Positions 45,965 through 54,569 of a stretch of DNA of 64,000 nucleotides are shown in pieces. Source of the stretch: Pedobacter cryoconitis (GTDB lineage: Bacteria > Bacteroidota > Bacteroidia > Sphingobacteriales > Sphingobacteriaceae); contig NZ_CP014504.1 of the NCBI RefSeq assembly GCF_001590605.1, positions 1,798,001 through 1,862,000 on the forward strand, written 5' to 3'. The position numbers and the translations under genes were made by a program. The notes below the pieces were generated by a model. It ran no database searches. It saw nothing but the letters and a program-made list of their open reading frames with translations, and was not told where the DNA came from. Within the stretch, counting starts at the first letter, position 1, and the number at the start of each line of letters is the position of its first letter.

Positions 45965-46975
45965 ATGTTTGTACCCTCTACATTAAAAGATATAGCCAGT
46001 GCACTAGGCTATTCAACTTCTACAATTTCCAGGGCTTTACGTGATACTTATGAGATCAGTCCTGAAACTAAAAAGATTATCCGGGAGTATGCACAAAAGA
46101 TAAACTACCGTCCTAATCCTATTGCACAGAGTTTAAAGGAACGCAGGAGCAAATCAATAGGTGTTATAGTCGCTGAGGTTGCCAATCATTACTTTTCTCA
46201 GGCAATTAACGGGATTGAATCTATTGCTTATGATCGCGGTTATCATGTAATTATTACGCAGACCCATGAGTCTTATGAGCGGGAAAAAATCAATATTCAA
46301 CATTTAGCTTCCAGATCTGTTGATGGATTACTGATCTCTTTATCTGCTGAAACAAGTGATACCTCACATCTTCAGGACTTGCATCAGAAAGGACTGCCAA
46401 TGGTGTTTTTTGACCGGGTTACAGAAGATATAATCACCCACAAAGTTATCGCTGATAATGAAAAAGGAGCTTTTGAGGCCACAGCACATTTGATTCAGAA
46501 AGGGTATAAAAGAATTGCGCATTTAACGAGTTCTGCGCATTTATCAATTAGCATAGAGCGTCTGGATGGGTACAAAAAAGCGTTGGCCAAACATCATATC
46601 CCTTTTGAGGAAGCTTATGTTAAATATTGTCCGCATGGAGGAATGTTTTATCAGGAAACTGAAAATGCAATCAAAGAATTAATGAACCTGAGGGAAAAAC
46701 CTGACGCCATTTTTGTAGCTGGTGACAGGTTAAGTATTGATTGTCTGATGGTATTTAAGAATTTAAATATCAAAATTCCAGAAGACATTGCAATTACAGG
46801 TTTTAGCAATTCGGATGTATTGGATCTGATGAATCCTTCGCTTACTTCGATCCGCCAGCCAGCCTTTGAGATGGGACAGATTGCGACACAGATGCTGCTT
46901 AAGGTTATAGAAAGTAAGTATCCAGTATATGATTTCGAGAAAAAGATACTGGATACGAGCCTGTTTGTACGTTAA
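45965..46975 (+). CDS. LacI family transcriptional regulator of the pectin/galacturonate locus
   Basis: 336 residues. N-terminal HTH (TLKDIASALGYSTSTISRAL, hinge INYRPNPIAQSLKERRS), then a periplasmic-binding-like sensor domain (IGVIVAEVANHYFSQAINGI to the end). The ligand is probably a galacturonate-pathway intermediate (inference). It faces the GH28 operon with a conserved operator in between, and the same operator stands before susC, CE8 and PL1. The 12-bp gap to the convergent uxaA is very short. Confidence 0.92.
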   Translation: MFVPSTLKDIASALGYSTSTISRALRDTYEISPETKKIIREYAQKINYRPNPIAQSLKERRSKSIGVIVAEVANHYFSQAINGIESIAYDRGYHVIITQTHESYEREKINIQHLASRSVDGLLISLSAETSDTSHLQDLHQKGLPMVFFDRVTEDIITHKVIADNEKGAFEATAHLIQKGYKRIAHLTSSAHLSISIERLDGYKKALAKHHIPFEEAYVKYCPHGGMFYQETENAIKELMNLREKPDAIFVAGDRLSIDCLMVFKNLNIKIPEDIAITGFSNSDVLDLMNPSLTSIRQPAFEMGQIATQMLLKVIESKYPVYDFEKKILDTSLFVR

Positions 46976-46987
46976 AACTAAGCTGTC

Positions 46988-48640
46988 TTATAAAGAGATC
47001 CCTCTTTTCCAGGGGATAAAGTCATCCTGATTTAATAAAACAGATTTAGGGGTCACTTCTCCACTGGCAGCACGAATGCAATAGTTTAAAATATCCTCGC
47101 CCATTTGTTCAATAGTTTTTTCACCAGCAATGATTGATCCTGCATTAATATCAATGATATCGTTCATTTTAGCTGTTAATGCATTGTTAGTGGATATTTT
47201 GATAACGGGACAAACGGGGTTTCCTGTTGGTGTGCCTAAACCTGTAGTAAATAGAATCAGTGTCGCTCCGCTTGCTGCTTTACCTGTAGTTGCTTCCACA
47301 TCATTACCTGGTGTACAAACTAAATTCAGACCAGCTTTCAGGGCAGGCTCTGTATAGTCCAATACGTCCTCTATAGGTGATGTCCCTCCTTTTTTTGCAG
47401 CACCATTACTCTTGATAGCGTCAGTAATCAGCCCATCTTTAATATTACCTGGTGATGGGTTCATATGAAAACCAGAACCTGCATGCTCGGCTGCCTGACT
47501 ATAAGCAGACATCAGCTTCATGAATTTCCTGGCTGCAGCTTCATCTTTCGTCCTGTCTATGATATCCTGCTCTGCACCACAGAGTTCAGGAAACTCTGCC
47601 AATAAGACTTTAGCACCAAGTGCAACCAATAAATCAGCGCAATAACCAACGGCTGGATTTGCTGAAATGCCACTAAAACCATCACTTCCACCACATTTCA
47701 CCCCAATACATAATTTACTTAAAGGGGCTGGCTGGCGTTCTATTTGATTTGCTTCGATTAAGCCTTCAAAGGTTTGACGGATTGCTGTGGTAATCAACTG
47801 CGCTTCACTTTGAGATTGCTGTTGTTCAAAAATATAGAGCTTTTTATCAAAAGAAGGATTACGTTCTTTTAAATCATCTAAAAAATCCTGAACCTGCAAG
47901 TTTTGACAGCCCAGACTCAATAAGGTAACACCTGCAACATTGGGATGATCTGCATAAGCAGCCAATAGCTTGCTTAATATAGCGGCATCCTGACGGATAC
48001 CTCCACACCCTCCCTGATGATTTAAAAACTTAATTCCGTCAATATTTTTAAACAGTCTTTTGGTTTTTAGGACCTCAGGTTCCAGTGCAATTGGAATAGC
48101 CGCCATTGTTGCCGTATCTGCCCCGTTTTGATAGGCTTCAACGAGTTGGTGTGTGTAAGATTTATATTTTTCTGTGACGGCATACCCCAGTTCATTGTGT
48201 AATGCTTCTTTGATTACATCCAGATTCCTGTTTTCACAAAATACAGTTGGTATAAACAGCCAATAGTTTGCTGTACCCACGTTTCCGTCTTTGCGGTGAT
48301 AACCATTAAATGTAAGACCTTCGAATTTACTGATATCCGGAGCTTGCCATTGATAATGATAGGGTTTGAAATGGTATGGAGCGGCTGCATGTTTCAGGTT
48401 ATCCGTAGTCATTAACCATCCGGCCTTCACAGGAAATTGTATTTTTCCTACTAAGGTTCCATACATGATTACTTTGTCACCGGTCTGCATATCAGTAGTA
48501 TAAAACTTATGTTTAGCTGGAATGTCTGCGGTAAGCAAATAATAATTATCCTGATACTGAACAGTCTCTCCTGCTCTAAGCGCTGTTAATGCGACAATCA
48601 CATTGTCATCGGGATGAACTTTTAAAATTTTAGTGCTCAT
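46988..48640 (-). CDS. uxaA: Altronate dehydratase (UxaA)
   Basis: A 550-residue protein with the N-terminal SAF-like part (KILKVHPDDNVIVALTALRA) and the large dehydratase domain (GYHRKDGNVGTANYWLFIPT, HQGGCGGIRQD, SLGCQNLQ, GVKCGGSDGFSGISANPA, LCGAEQDIIDRT). Cys residues in GGCGG, LGCQN and KCGGSDG fit the iron-dependent site of UxaA. It dehydrates D-altronate to 2-keto-3-deoxygluconate. Its start overlaps the end of the pectinesterase gene by 11 bp, so the two form an operon. Confidence 0.94.
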   Translation of the reverse strand: MSTKILKVHPDDNVIVALTALRAGETVQYQDNYYLLTADIPAKHKFYTTDMQTGDKVIMYGTLVGKIQFPVKAGWLMTTDNLKHAAAPYHFKPYHYQWQAPDISKFEGLTFNGYHRKDGNVGTANYWLFIPTVFCENRNLDVIKEALHNELGYAVTEKYKSYTHQLVEAYQNGADTATMAAIPIALEPEVLKTKRLFKNIDGIKFLNHQGGCGGIRQDAAILSKLLAAYADHPNVAGVTLLSLGCQNLQVQDFLDDLKERNPSFDKKLYIFEQQQSQSEAQLITTAIRQTFEGLIEANQIERQPAPLSKLCIGVKCGGSDGFSGISANPAVGYCADLLVALGAKVLLAEFPELCGAEQDIIDRTKDEAAARKFMKLMSAYSQAAEHAGSGFHMNPSPGNIKDGLITDAIKSNGAAKKGGTSPIEDVLDYTEPALKAGLNLVCTPGNDVEATTGKAASGATLILFTTGLGTPTGNPVCPVIKISTNNALTAKMNDIIDINAGSIIAGEKTIEQMGEDILNYCIRAASGEVTPKSVLLNQDDFIPWKRGISL

Positions 48641-49628
48641 AATTGATGTATTTCCCGGTTTCTGCCAGGGTTGTTTTCGGATTCCACCCTTTAAAAATTA
48701 AAGCTGTGGTATAGTTTTTAACCTCATCATCACTTAGCTGATGTGACCATGCAACACGCTTTTCCGGGTTAAAACCTTCACCTGTGTTTTTATATTCTGC
48801 GTAGTATGCAGTTTTTTCGTTGCTTGCTTTACGCCAATTGTCCCAGCCTTCTGATTTGATCAGTTTTGGCAGCGTACAGTTAATATAAACAGTTTTACTG
48901 TATGGACGCCATGGCCGGCCAAGATAAACAGTACGCTCCAAAGCATCACCGGTGATCCTGCAATTTAAAAACACATAGCCATATGTGATTGTATCCGGAG
49001 CAGAAGATGCGGTGATATAATGGGCACCTTGTTTACAAAAAATTGTACAGTCTTCAAATAAAGCAGTAGCAGCACCAAAAATAAAATCTACTGTTCCTTC
49101 AATGTAACAGTTTTTGAAATATTGCCTGTTTCCTGCGCCAAAGGTATAAAGTGTATCTTGAAAACCCTTTATCCTGCAATTGAAAAAGGTGGTCTGATCT
49201 CCCGATATCCAAAGGGCAACGGCTTGACCGACCGGGCCGGAGGTGTTTTGAAAGGTAATATTATAGGCAGTAAATCCATCTCCGCAAATGTAAAAACTGG
49301 AAGATCCTGAAGTTCCCATTTCTTCTCCGAAGCGATTCTTCTTTGCTGCATAATCGTTGTAGGTAAGAATCGTTTTTGAAACATCCTCTCCTACTAATTT
49401 TACGAGTTTTTTTGATGGAGAGAGGTTTAATTTCTCTTGATATATTCCATTCCTGATCAAGATTGTGGTTGGGACTTTCCTGAAATCGGGGACTGCATTG
49501 ATTGCTTCCTGTACGGTCAGATAGTCACCGGTTCCATCTTTGGCAACAGTTATTGGTTTATCCTGAGCTTTTGTGAAAAATGGCAGAGATAAACAAACGA
49601 GGATGAGCAGTGCGAATTTTCCTTTCAT
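48630..49628 (-). CDS. Pectinesterase (CE8)
   Basis: About 332 residues, starting at the ATG at 49628 (MKGKFALLILVCLSLPFFTK, signal peptide); the upstream ATG at 49688 would extend through the promoter element. CE8 beta-helix motifs: VAKDGTGDYLTVQEAINAVP, GQAVAL (Gln), GFQDTLY (acid/base Asp), GTVDFIFG (nucleophile Asp), LGRPWRP (Arg). It demethylates pectin so that PL1 and GH28 can cut it. Operon with uxaA. The operator is just upstream. Confidence 0.95.
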   Translation of the reverse strand: MKGKFALLILVCLSLPFFTKAQDKPITVAKDGTGDYLTVQEAINAVPDFRKVPTTILIRNGIYQEKLNLSPSKKLVKLVGEDVSKTILTYNDYAAKKNRFGEEMGTSGSSSFYICGDGFTAYNITFQNTSGPVGQAVALWISGDQTTFFNCRIKGFQDTLYTFGAGNRQYFKNCYIEGTVDFIFGAATALFEDCTIFCKQGAHYITASSAPDTITYGYVFLNCRITGDALERTVYLGRPWRPYSKTVYINCTLPKLIKSEGWDNWRKASNEKTAYYAEYKNTGEGFNPEKRVAWSHQLSDDEVKNYTTALIFKGWNPKTTLAETGKYINYEH

Positions 49629-49630
49629 AG

Positions 49631-49697
49631 ACAATGCTAATTGTAATTTTTCAGGAATTAATTCTGCGACAGATTTAAATCTGCGCAAACGATGCCG
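49631..49697 (-). promoter_or_regulatory. LacI-type operator and promoter element of the CE8-uxaA operon
   Basis: Minus strand: CGGCATCGTTTGCGCA (49697-49682) matches 13 of 16 operator positions. TAGCATTGT (49639-49631) starts 42 nt downstream, the same distance as TAGACTTGT in the susC and GH28 promoters. The element ends only a few bases before the ATG at 49628, so the leader would be very short or absent if this is the -7 box. Confidence 0.65.
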
Positions 49698-49792
49698 GGA
49701 ACGTTATCCTCTCCTGTTTTCTGATGCTTATAGATACCTGCACAAATTTTGTTTAATTTAGAGAAGCAGACCAAAAGTATAAGGTTTGATTA

Positions 49793-51349
49793 ATGATTAA
49801 ATTTATGGCAACAGTACCACTCCGAAGTATCCAGGGTAAATGGGTTATGGCTTGTACTATTATGGCTTCAGCAATGGCATTTATCGATGCTACGGCACTT
49901 AACGTAATCTTGCCTTCTTTACAACAGCATTTAAAGGCTTCAGGGCCGGATCTTTTTTGGGTATTAAATGCTTATTTGCTGATGTTGGCTTCTTTGATTT
50001 TGATCGGCGGTACATTGGGAGATAAACTGGGCCGGAAAAAAGTCTTTGGGATTGGGATTTTTATTTTCATTCTGGGTTCTACAGCTTGTGGGTTTTCTTC
50101 TAGTGCCACGATGCTCATCATTTTCAGAGTGATACAAGGTATTGGTGGTGCGCTAATGATACCGGGAAGTTTATCACTGATTTCTTCATCTATTGACGAA
50201 AAAGAAAGGGGAAAAGCTATCGGGACCTGGTCTGCCGCTACCACATTAGTGACTATGGGTGGGCCTGCTCTTGGTGGGGCACTGGCTGATGCGGGTTTAT
50301 GGCGTTATATCTTTTTTATTAATGTGCCAATTGGAATCATAGTGCTTTTCTTTTTAGGGACAAAAGTAAAAGAGATTAAAGATGAACAGGATAATAATAA
50401 GGTGGATTTTTATGGTGCAATTGCGATAGCTTTTGGACTGGCATTGCTCACCTTTGGCTTTCTGCGCCTGCCGGCTGTAGGTTTTAACCATATTCAAGGA
50501 TATGGTTCTATTGGTGCAGGTATTTTATTGCTGTTTGCCTTTGTCTTCATAGAGCGTAAAAGCAGCCACCCAATGATGCCACTGGGTTTGTTCACCAATT
50601 CGATTTTCACCGGAACAAATCTGCTTACTTTTTTCCTTTATGCCGGGCTTGGTGCTGGAATGTTATTTATTTCGTTGAATATGGTACAGGTTCAGGGCTA
50701 CACGCAGCTTGAATCGGGTCTTACCTTTCTGCCGTTTACGATTTTCATGGTCATTAACGCCCGTTTTGCCGGCAGTCTGGCCGATAAATATGGGCCGCGG
50801 CTATTTCTGATTACAGGCCCTTTTCTAGCTGGTGCTGGTTTACTTATATTGTCTTTTATCAAACAGACAAATGGCCCTTCAGATTACTGGACTACCTTTT
50901 TACCCGGCATTCTTGTTTTCGGTTTTGGCATGTCTTTGACTGTTGCTCCACTTACCGCAGCGGTAATGAGTTCAGTTAGTGATCATTTTACAGGTACAGC
51001 TTCTGGTATTAATAATGCGGTATCAAGAATTGCAGGGGTTTTCACAAATGCAGTTCTGGGCTCAATGGCAGTGCTTTTATTTTCCGGAGCTTTACAGCAG
51101 GAAATTAAAGCATTACCATTTAATGCACAGCAAAAGCAAGCCATAATTGCCCAAACTGCAAATCTTGGAAATGCGAAGGTTCCAGCAGGATTAACAGCTA
51201 TTCAGCAAAAGACAGTAACCATGGCTTACCATGCTGGTTTCATTACTGCTTATAGCAAAATAATGAAGATTTCTGCCGGTCTTGGTTTTCTAGCCGCGTT
51301 AATGGCATTGATCTTTGTTCAGACACCTAAGAAAAAAGCACTTTTATAG
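49793..51349 (+). CDS. MFS transporter, DHA2 family (EmrB/QacA-like, 14 TM)
   Basis: 518 residues with about 14 hydrophobic segments. Motif A is GTLGDKLGRKKVFG and motif C-like SLISSSIDEKERGKAIGTWS, with FIDATALNVILPSLQQHL at TM1. DHA2 members use the proton gradient to export drugs or other toxic compounds. It is divergent from the pectinesterase gene. No TolC/EmrA partner sits next to it. The substrate cannot be told, and a role in the pectin locus is not shown. Confidence 0.9.
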   Translation: MIKFMATVPLRSIQGKWVMACTIMASAMAFIDATALNVILPSLQQHLKASGPDLFWVLNAYLLMLASLILIGGTLGDKLGRKKVFGIGIFIFILGSTACGFSSSATMLIIFRVIQGIGGALMIPGSLSLISSSIDEKERGKAIGTWSAATTLVTMGGPALGGALADAGLWRYIFFINVPIGIIVLFFLGTKVKEIKDEQDNNKVDFYGAIAIAFGLALLTFGFLRLPAVGFNHIQGYGSIGAGILLLFAFVFIERKSSHPMMPLGLFTNSIFTGTNLLTFFLYAGLGAGMLFISLNMVQVQGYTQLESGLTFLPFTIFMVINARFAGSLADKYGPRLFLITGPFLAGAGLLILSFIKQTNGPSDYWTTFLPGILVFGFGMSLTVAPLTAAVMSSVSDHFTGTASGINNAVSRIAGVFTNAVLGSMAVLLFSGALQQEIKALPFNAQQKQAIIAQTANLGNAKVPAGLTAIQQKTVTMAYHAGFITAYSKIMKISAGLGFLAALMALIFVQTPKKKALL

Positions 51350-51352
51350 TTT

Positions 51353-51561
51353 TTAAATTAGCTGCATCCTGACCATTGATTTATACCATTGGATAGCTTT
51401 CCGCTCTTTATTTTTCAAGAACGGATCCTTTCCTTCCTTTTCATCATCACCGTCTTTCCATTCTTCTTCACTCAACTTTTCTTTTAGCTGCGCTGATATT
51501 CAGCTTTGAGCTCAGGATTGGTCCGGAGATAATCACGGAAAGCGATGTGGCAGCTGTAGGA
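51353..51561 (-). pseudogene. Remnant of a GrpB/UPF0157 family protein (3' end only, frameshifted)
   Basis: On the minus strand one frame reads SYSCHIAFRDYLRTNPELKA then EYQ, the conserved part of GrpB-like proteins, and then hits a stop. Shifting frame continues QLKEKLSEEEWKDGDDEKEG and KDPFLKNKERKAIQWYKSMV to TAA at 51353. So the N-terminal two thirds are deleted and one base is lost near 51492. The deletion edge meets the stop of the SDR gene. Confidence 0.68.
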
Positions 51562-51562
51562 T

Positions 51563-52294
51563 TTAAGAAAATGATACACCGGTAAGCTGTTCACAAATTG
51601 CAATCAGTTTTTCCTGAATACTCATATCATCAGCCGCTGCTAAATACTTTGTTTCCTTTTGATGATGAAAATAACGACCGCTTACTTTAGCTTCTTTATC
51701 GTCGCTGACAGCAAGCCACACCTGGGTTTGAAAACCTTCTTCCAGCTTATCGGTTGCTGCTGCTCCTCCCATTTTTGTTGGAACCCAACCGGGATCAACA
51801 GCATTAGAAAGTACTTCAGGCCATTTGCGCGCCACAGCTTTGGAAAGCATTAAGACCTGCATTTTAGAGTCTGAATAACTTGTGCGGTCAATAGCATAGG
51901 CTAAATCAATAAGGTCAGGATTCCCCTCCATATGCATTTCAGAGCTGAGGTAAATCATACGTTTTGGCTGATGTATTAAAACAGTCAGTATGTAAGGCGC
52001 TAATGTATTTACAGCAAAAGTCAAATTGGCTGCTACCTGATAAACGCCGGCATTATGAATAATAACATCGAACTGGCCTATTGCATTGACTTCAGCAGCG
52101 AGCTTTTTCGTTTCTTCGATACTGGATAAATCTGCAATAAGTACTTGCTCAGCGCCAGGTACATTATCCAGTGCCGATTTCGCCCGCGCTGTATTGCGTG
52201 CGTGCAAAACAACCTGGTGGCCTTGTGCCACCAAGCTGTTTGCTGCAAGTTGTCCAAGCCCATCTGCTGAGCCGGTAATAAATATTCTGGCCAT
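51563..52294 (-). CDS. SDR family NAD(P)-dependent oxidoreductase
   Basis: 243 residues. Cofactor motif ITGSADGLGQLAA, VLHARNTARAKSAL (Arg residues suggesting NADPH), DVIIHNAGVYQ, the Ser region MIYLSSEMH and YSDSKMQ (Tyr/Lys). It belongs to the retinol-dehydrogenase-like group. Substrate unknown. It follows msrA by 10 bp, so the pair is probably one oxidative-stress transcript. Confidence 0.87.
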   Translation of the reverse strand: MARIFITGSADGLGQLAANSLVAQGHQVVLHARNTARAKSALDNVPGAEQVLIADLSSIEETKKLAAEVNAIGQFDVIIHNAGVYQVAANLTFAVNTLAPYILTVLIHQPKRMIYLSSEMHMEGNPDLIDLAYAIDRTSYSDSKMQVLMLSKAVARKWPEVLSNAVDPGWVPTKMGGAAATDKLEEGFQTQVWLAVSDDKEAKVSGRYFHHQKETKYLAAADDMSIQEKLIAICEQLTGVSFS

Positions 52295-52304
52295 TTATAA
52301 AGAA

Positions 52305-52796
52305 TTAACTTAATTTCCAATCCGGTCTTTCAAAGTGACAAGTATAGCCATATGGTTGTTTTTGTAAATAATCCTGATGTTCCTCCTCGGCATTCCAGAA
52401 ATCAGTTGCCGGAACAACCTCGGTTATGACTTCTCCAGGCCAGATCCCGGAAGCATCCATCTCTGCGATTAACGCATTCGCCGTTTCACGTTGCGCGTCA
52501 TCTGTATAAAAAATGGCAGAACGATAAGACGTTCCGATATCGTTACCTTGTCTGTTGCGTGTTGTTGGATCGTGAATCTGGAAAAAATACTCAAGTAATC
52601 CGCGATATGATAATTTTGATGGATCAAATACGATCTCTATGCCTTCGGCGTGTGTTCCATGGTTACGGTAAGTTGCATTCGGTACATCCCCTCCAGTATA
52701 GCCTACAACTGTTGAAATAACACCTGGGTAATGACGGATAAGTTCTTCCACTCCCCAAAAACAACCGCCGGCAAGAATGGCTTTTTCAGTATTCAT
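52305..52796 (-). CDS. msrA: Peptide methionine-S-sulfoxide reductase (MsrA)
   Basis: 163 residues. [20 protein letters not shown] carries the catalytic Cys in GCFWG, followed by [30 protein letters not shown] and RSAIFY. It reduces methionine-S-sulfoxide in damaged proteins. Cytoplasmic, with no signal peptide and no MsrB fusion. First gene of the msrA-SDR pair. Confidence 0.95.
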   Translation of the reverse strand: MNTEKAILAGGCFWGVEELIRHYPGVISTVVGYTGGDVPNATYRNHGTHAEGIEIVFDPSKLSYRGLLEYFFQIHDPTTRNRQGNDIGTSYRSAIFYTDDAQRETANALIAEMDASGIWPGEVITEVVPATDFWNAEEEHQDYLQKQPYGYTCHFERPDWKLS

Positions 52797-52854
52797 ATGA
52801 TTTTCCTTTTAATTGAATAAAGGTACAGTACAGATGTGTAAAAGGCAAGTGTAA

Positions 52855-53964
52855 TCAATTAATCGTTTTTGCTTCTTCTTTAAAGATGTCACCATATTTA
52901 ATTACTATAGCTGCAGCCTGATCCGGAGAAAGTATGATATAATTATCACCATACAAGTCCTGACGAAAGAACTTGCTATCCTCGGGTAAAGGATATACCG
53001 CATAGGGTAGTTTAGCCTCTGTAAAGGCTGTATTGATCTTAATAATCAACAGGTTATCCTCCCAAAGCATATCTTCACTTGCTACATTCATCTGATATTT
53101 CTTAGGATTGAAATTAAAGCTTATCTTGCTGCGATCACGAGCTGGTTCCTCCTCGTAAATGTTGGAATAGTCAGTAAAATAGTTTGTATTGCGATTTTGA
53201 AGTTGCTGAATTCTAGTATCTAAGGAATTCAGAAATCCACCAATGTTTGAATTACCACCCGATGTAAAGGCATTAGGCAATTCCAAAAGTATATTAGAAA
53301 TAGATTTTGGATTTTGTTCCCTTCTTATTGCAATCAATCTTTCTCTGTTTTGATCAACTGTAGTTTTTAAAAGCTGCTGTGTAATCAGAAAGTCAACGGC
53401 ATCTGTTAGCTGTGCACGTGTGAGCCGCTGAGTTGTATCGTAATATTCCCAGGCTGCATAATTATAATCGCCAGGACTACCATTGTAACAAGCATTTAAT
53501 GTGCTGGCGAGATATACATTTTTCACAAATTTTACTTCGTTCTCTTTCAATAAAGTAAGGAACAATGTTTTTTTCTCTTGTGGCTCATAACCAGTGAATA
53601 TATCATATTTCGTAAAATACAAACGGCGCTGATCATTCTGATCTTCCAAATAGTGATTAAGAAATTGAAAATTCTGTGGATTGATCCAACTTTCCAGTTC
53701 CCTTTCTTTAATTTCTTCTTTATACAAAATACCGTTAAGCTTTACATAGATATAAAACTGTCTGTTACCGTGATCCATGATCAGCTGGTCTTGCGTTTTA
53801 AAAGCATGGACCTCAAGAGCTGAGTAGGTAAAGTTCAAAAGAAGCGCGGCCTTTTTCAACACTAATTCATAGAATGCTTTTATTTTGTCTACCGGGATCT
53901 CACCATAATAGTCTCTGGTCAGAAAGTCAAAAGGTTTGATTTCTGTTTCTGCATCAAAAGACAT
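52855..53964 (-). CDS. Hypothetical protein, probable C-terminal part of a frameshifted gene
   Basis: 369 residues without a signal peptide; no family recognised. Middle region has helical segments (IPVDKIKAFYELVLKKAALL) and the C-terminal part is mixed alpha/beta (YPLPEDSKFFRQDLYGDNYI). The frame is open upstream of the ATG for 15 more residues (DTLLNIDDIVPYTKNY) and reaches the end of the secreted ORF at 54000-54407. One extra base near 54012 would fuse them into one exported protein of about 515 residues. A genuine second gene remains possible. Confidence 0.6.
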   Translation of the reverse strand: MSFDAETEIKPFDFLTRDYYGEIPVDKIKAFYELVLKKAALLLNFTYSALEVHAFKTQDQLIMDHGNRQFYIYVKLNGILYKEEIKERELESWINPQNFQFLNHYLEDQNDQRRLYFTKYDIFTGYEPQEKKTLFLTLLKENEVKFVKNVYLASTLNACYNGSPGDYNYAAWEYYDTTQRLTRAQLTDAVDFLITQQLLKTTVDQNRERLIAIRREQNPKSISNILLELPNAFTSGGNSNIGGFLNSLDTRIQQLQNRNTNYFTDYSNIYEEEPARDRSKISFNFNPKKYQMNVASEDMLWEDNLLIIKINTAFTEAKLPYAVYPLPEDSKFFRQDLYGDNYIILSPDQAAAIVIKYGDIFKEEAKTIN

Positions 53965-53999
53965 ATAGTTTTTTGTATAGGGAACGATATCATCAATAT

Positions 54000-54407
54000 T
54001 CAGCAGCGTATCTCTTTGTTAGGAAAATTAGCTGCTAAATAGCGTTCTTCTTTAATTGCACATTCCTGCTCAAAATCGGGATTTTTATTTAAAAGAGAGT
54101 CAAAATAGGTTATCGGAAAAATCCCCTGACCTGGAAGAATGTCCTGATAGGATTTGAGAAAATATACTGGACAATGAATGGCAGTTAAAAAATCTTTATT
54201 GAAACCTTCATATACTTGCAATGGCTTTTTCTTTGAAAATCTTTGCAACTCTGCTCTGCCCTTTGCTGTGAGCAGCTGTTGATCTACTAAGGATTGTCCA
54301 ATCTGATTAAGCTGGCTGGCAGACAGGCTTTGCGCAATTACAGTTTGGTTTAAAAGAAAAAATAAAATTAGTATCAGCCCTGTACTGGCCGGTATTTTAG
54401 CAGACAT
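54000..54407 (-). CDS. Secreted hypothetical protein, probable N-terminal part of the same gene
   Basis: 135 residues with signal peptide (GLILILFFLLNQTVIAQ) and a helical body (LNQIGQSLVDQQLLTAKGRA), ending NFPNKEIRC. The last residues come from the frame that breaks at about 54012. The alternative frame continues directly into the downstream 369-aa ORF. So this is most simply the 5' half of one frameshifted gene of unknown function. Confidence 0.6.
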   Translation of the reverse strand: MSAKIPASTGLILILFFLLNQTVIAQSLSASQLNQIGQSLVDQQLLTAKGRAELQRFSKKKPLQVYEGFNKDFLTAIHCPVYFLKSYQDILPGQGIFPITYFDSLLNKNPDFEQECAIKEERYLAANFPNKEIRC

Positions 54408-54430
54408 TGATTATAAATTTGCCTAATTTA

Positions 54431-54469
54431 TCAAAAATCCGTTACCTGGCTATGGTCAGGTAACGGATT
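54431..54469 (-). terminator. Terminator after the PAS kinase gene
   Basis: A 13-bp perfect stem (AATCCGTTACCTG with its complement) and an 8-nt loop, then TTTTT on the minus strand, about 100 bp after the kinase stop. The 100 bp before it (54470-54569) contain an open frame ending at 54437 with a protein-like stretch (HRPNPASAKTVAEKVIASLS), possibly a gene remnant. Confidence 0.8.
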
Positions 54470-54569
54470 ACATCCATATATTTTGACAATGAAGCGATTA
54501 CCTTTTCTGCAACCGTTTTTGCTGAGGCAGGATTCGGCCTGTGATCATCATACGAAACGCTTAGCCGCC

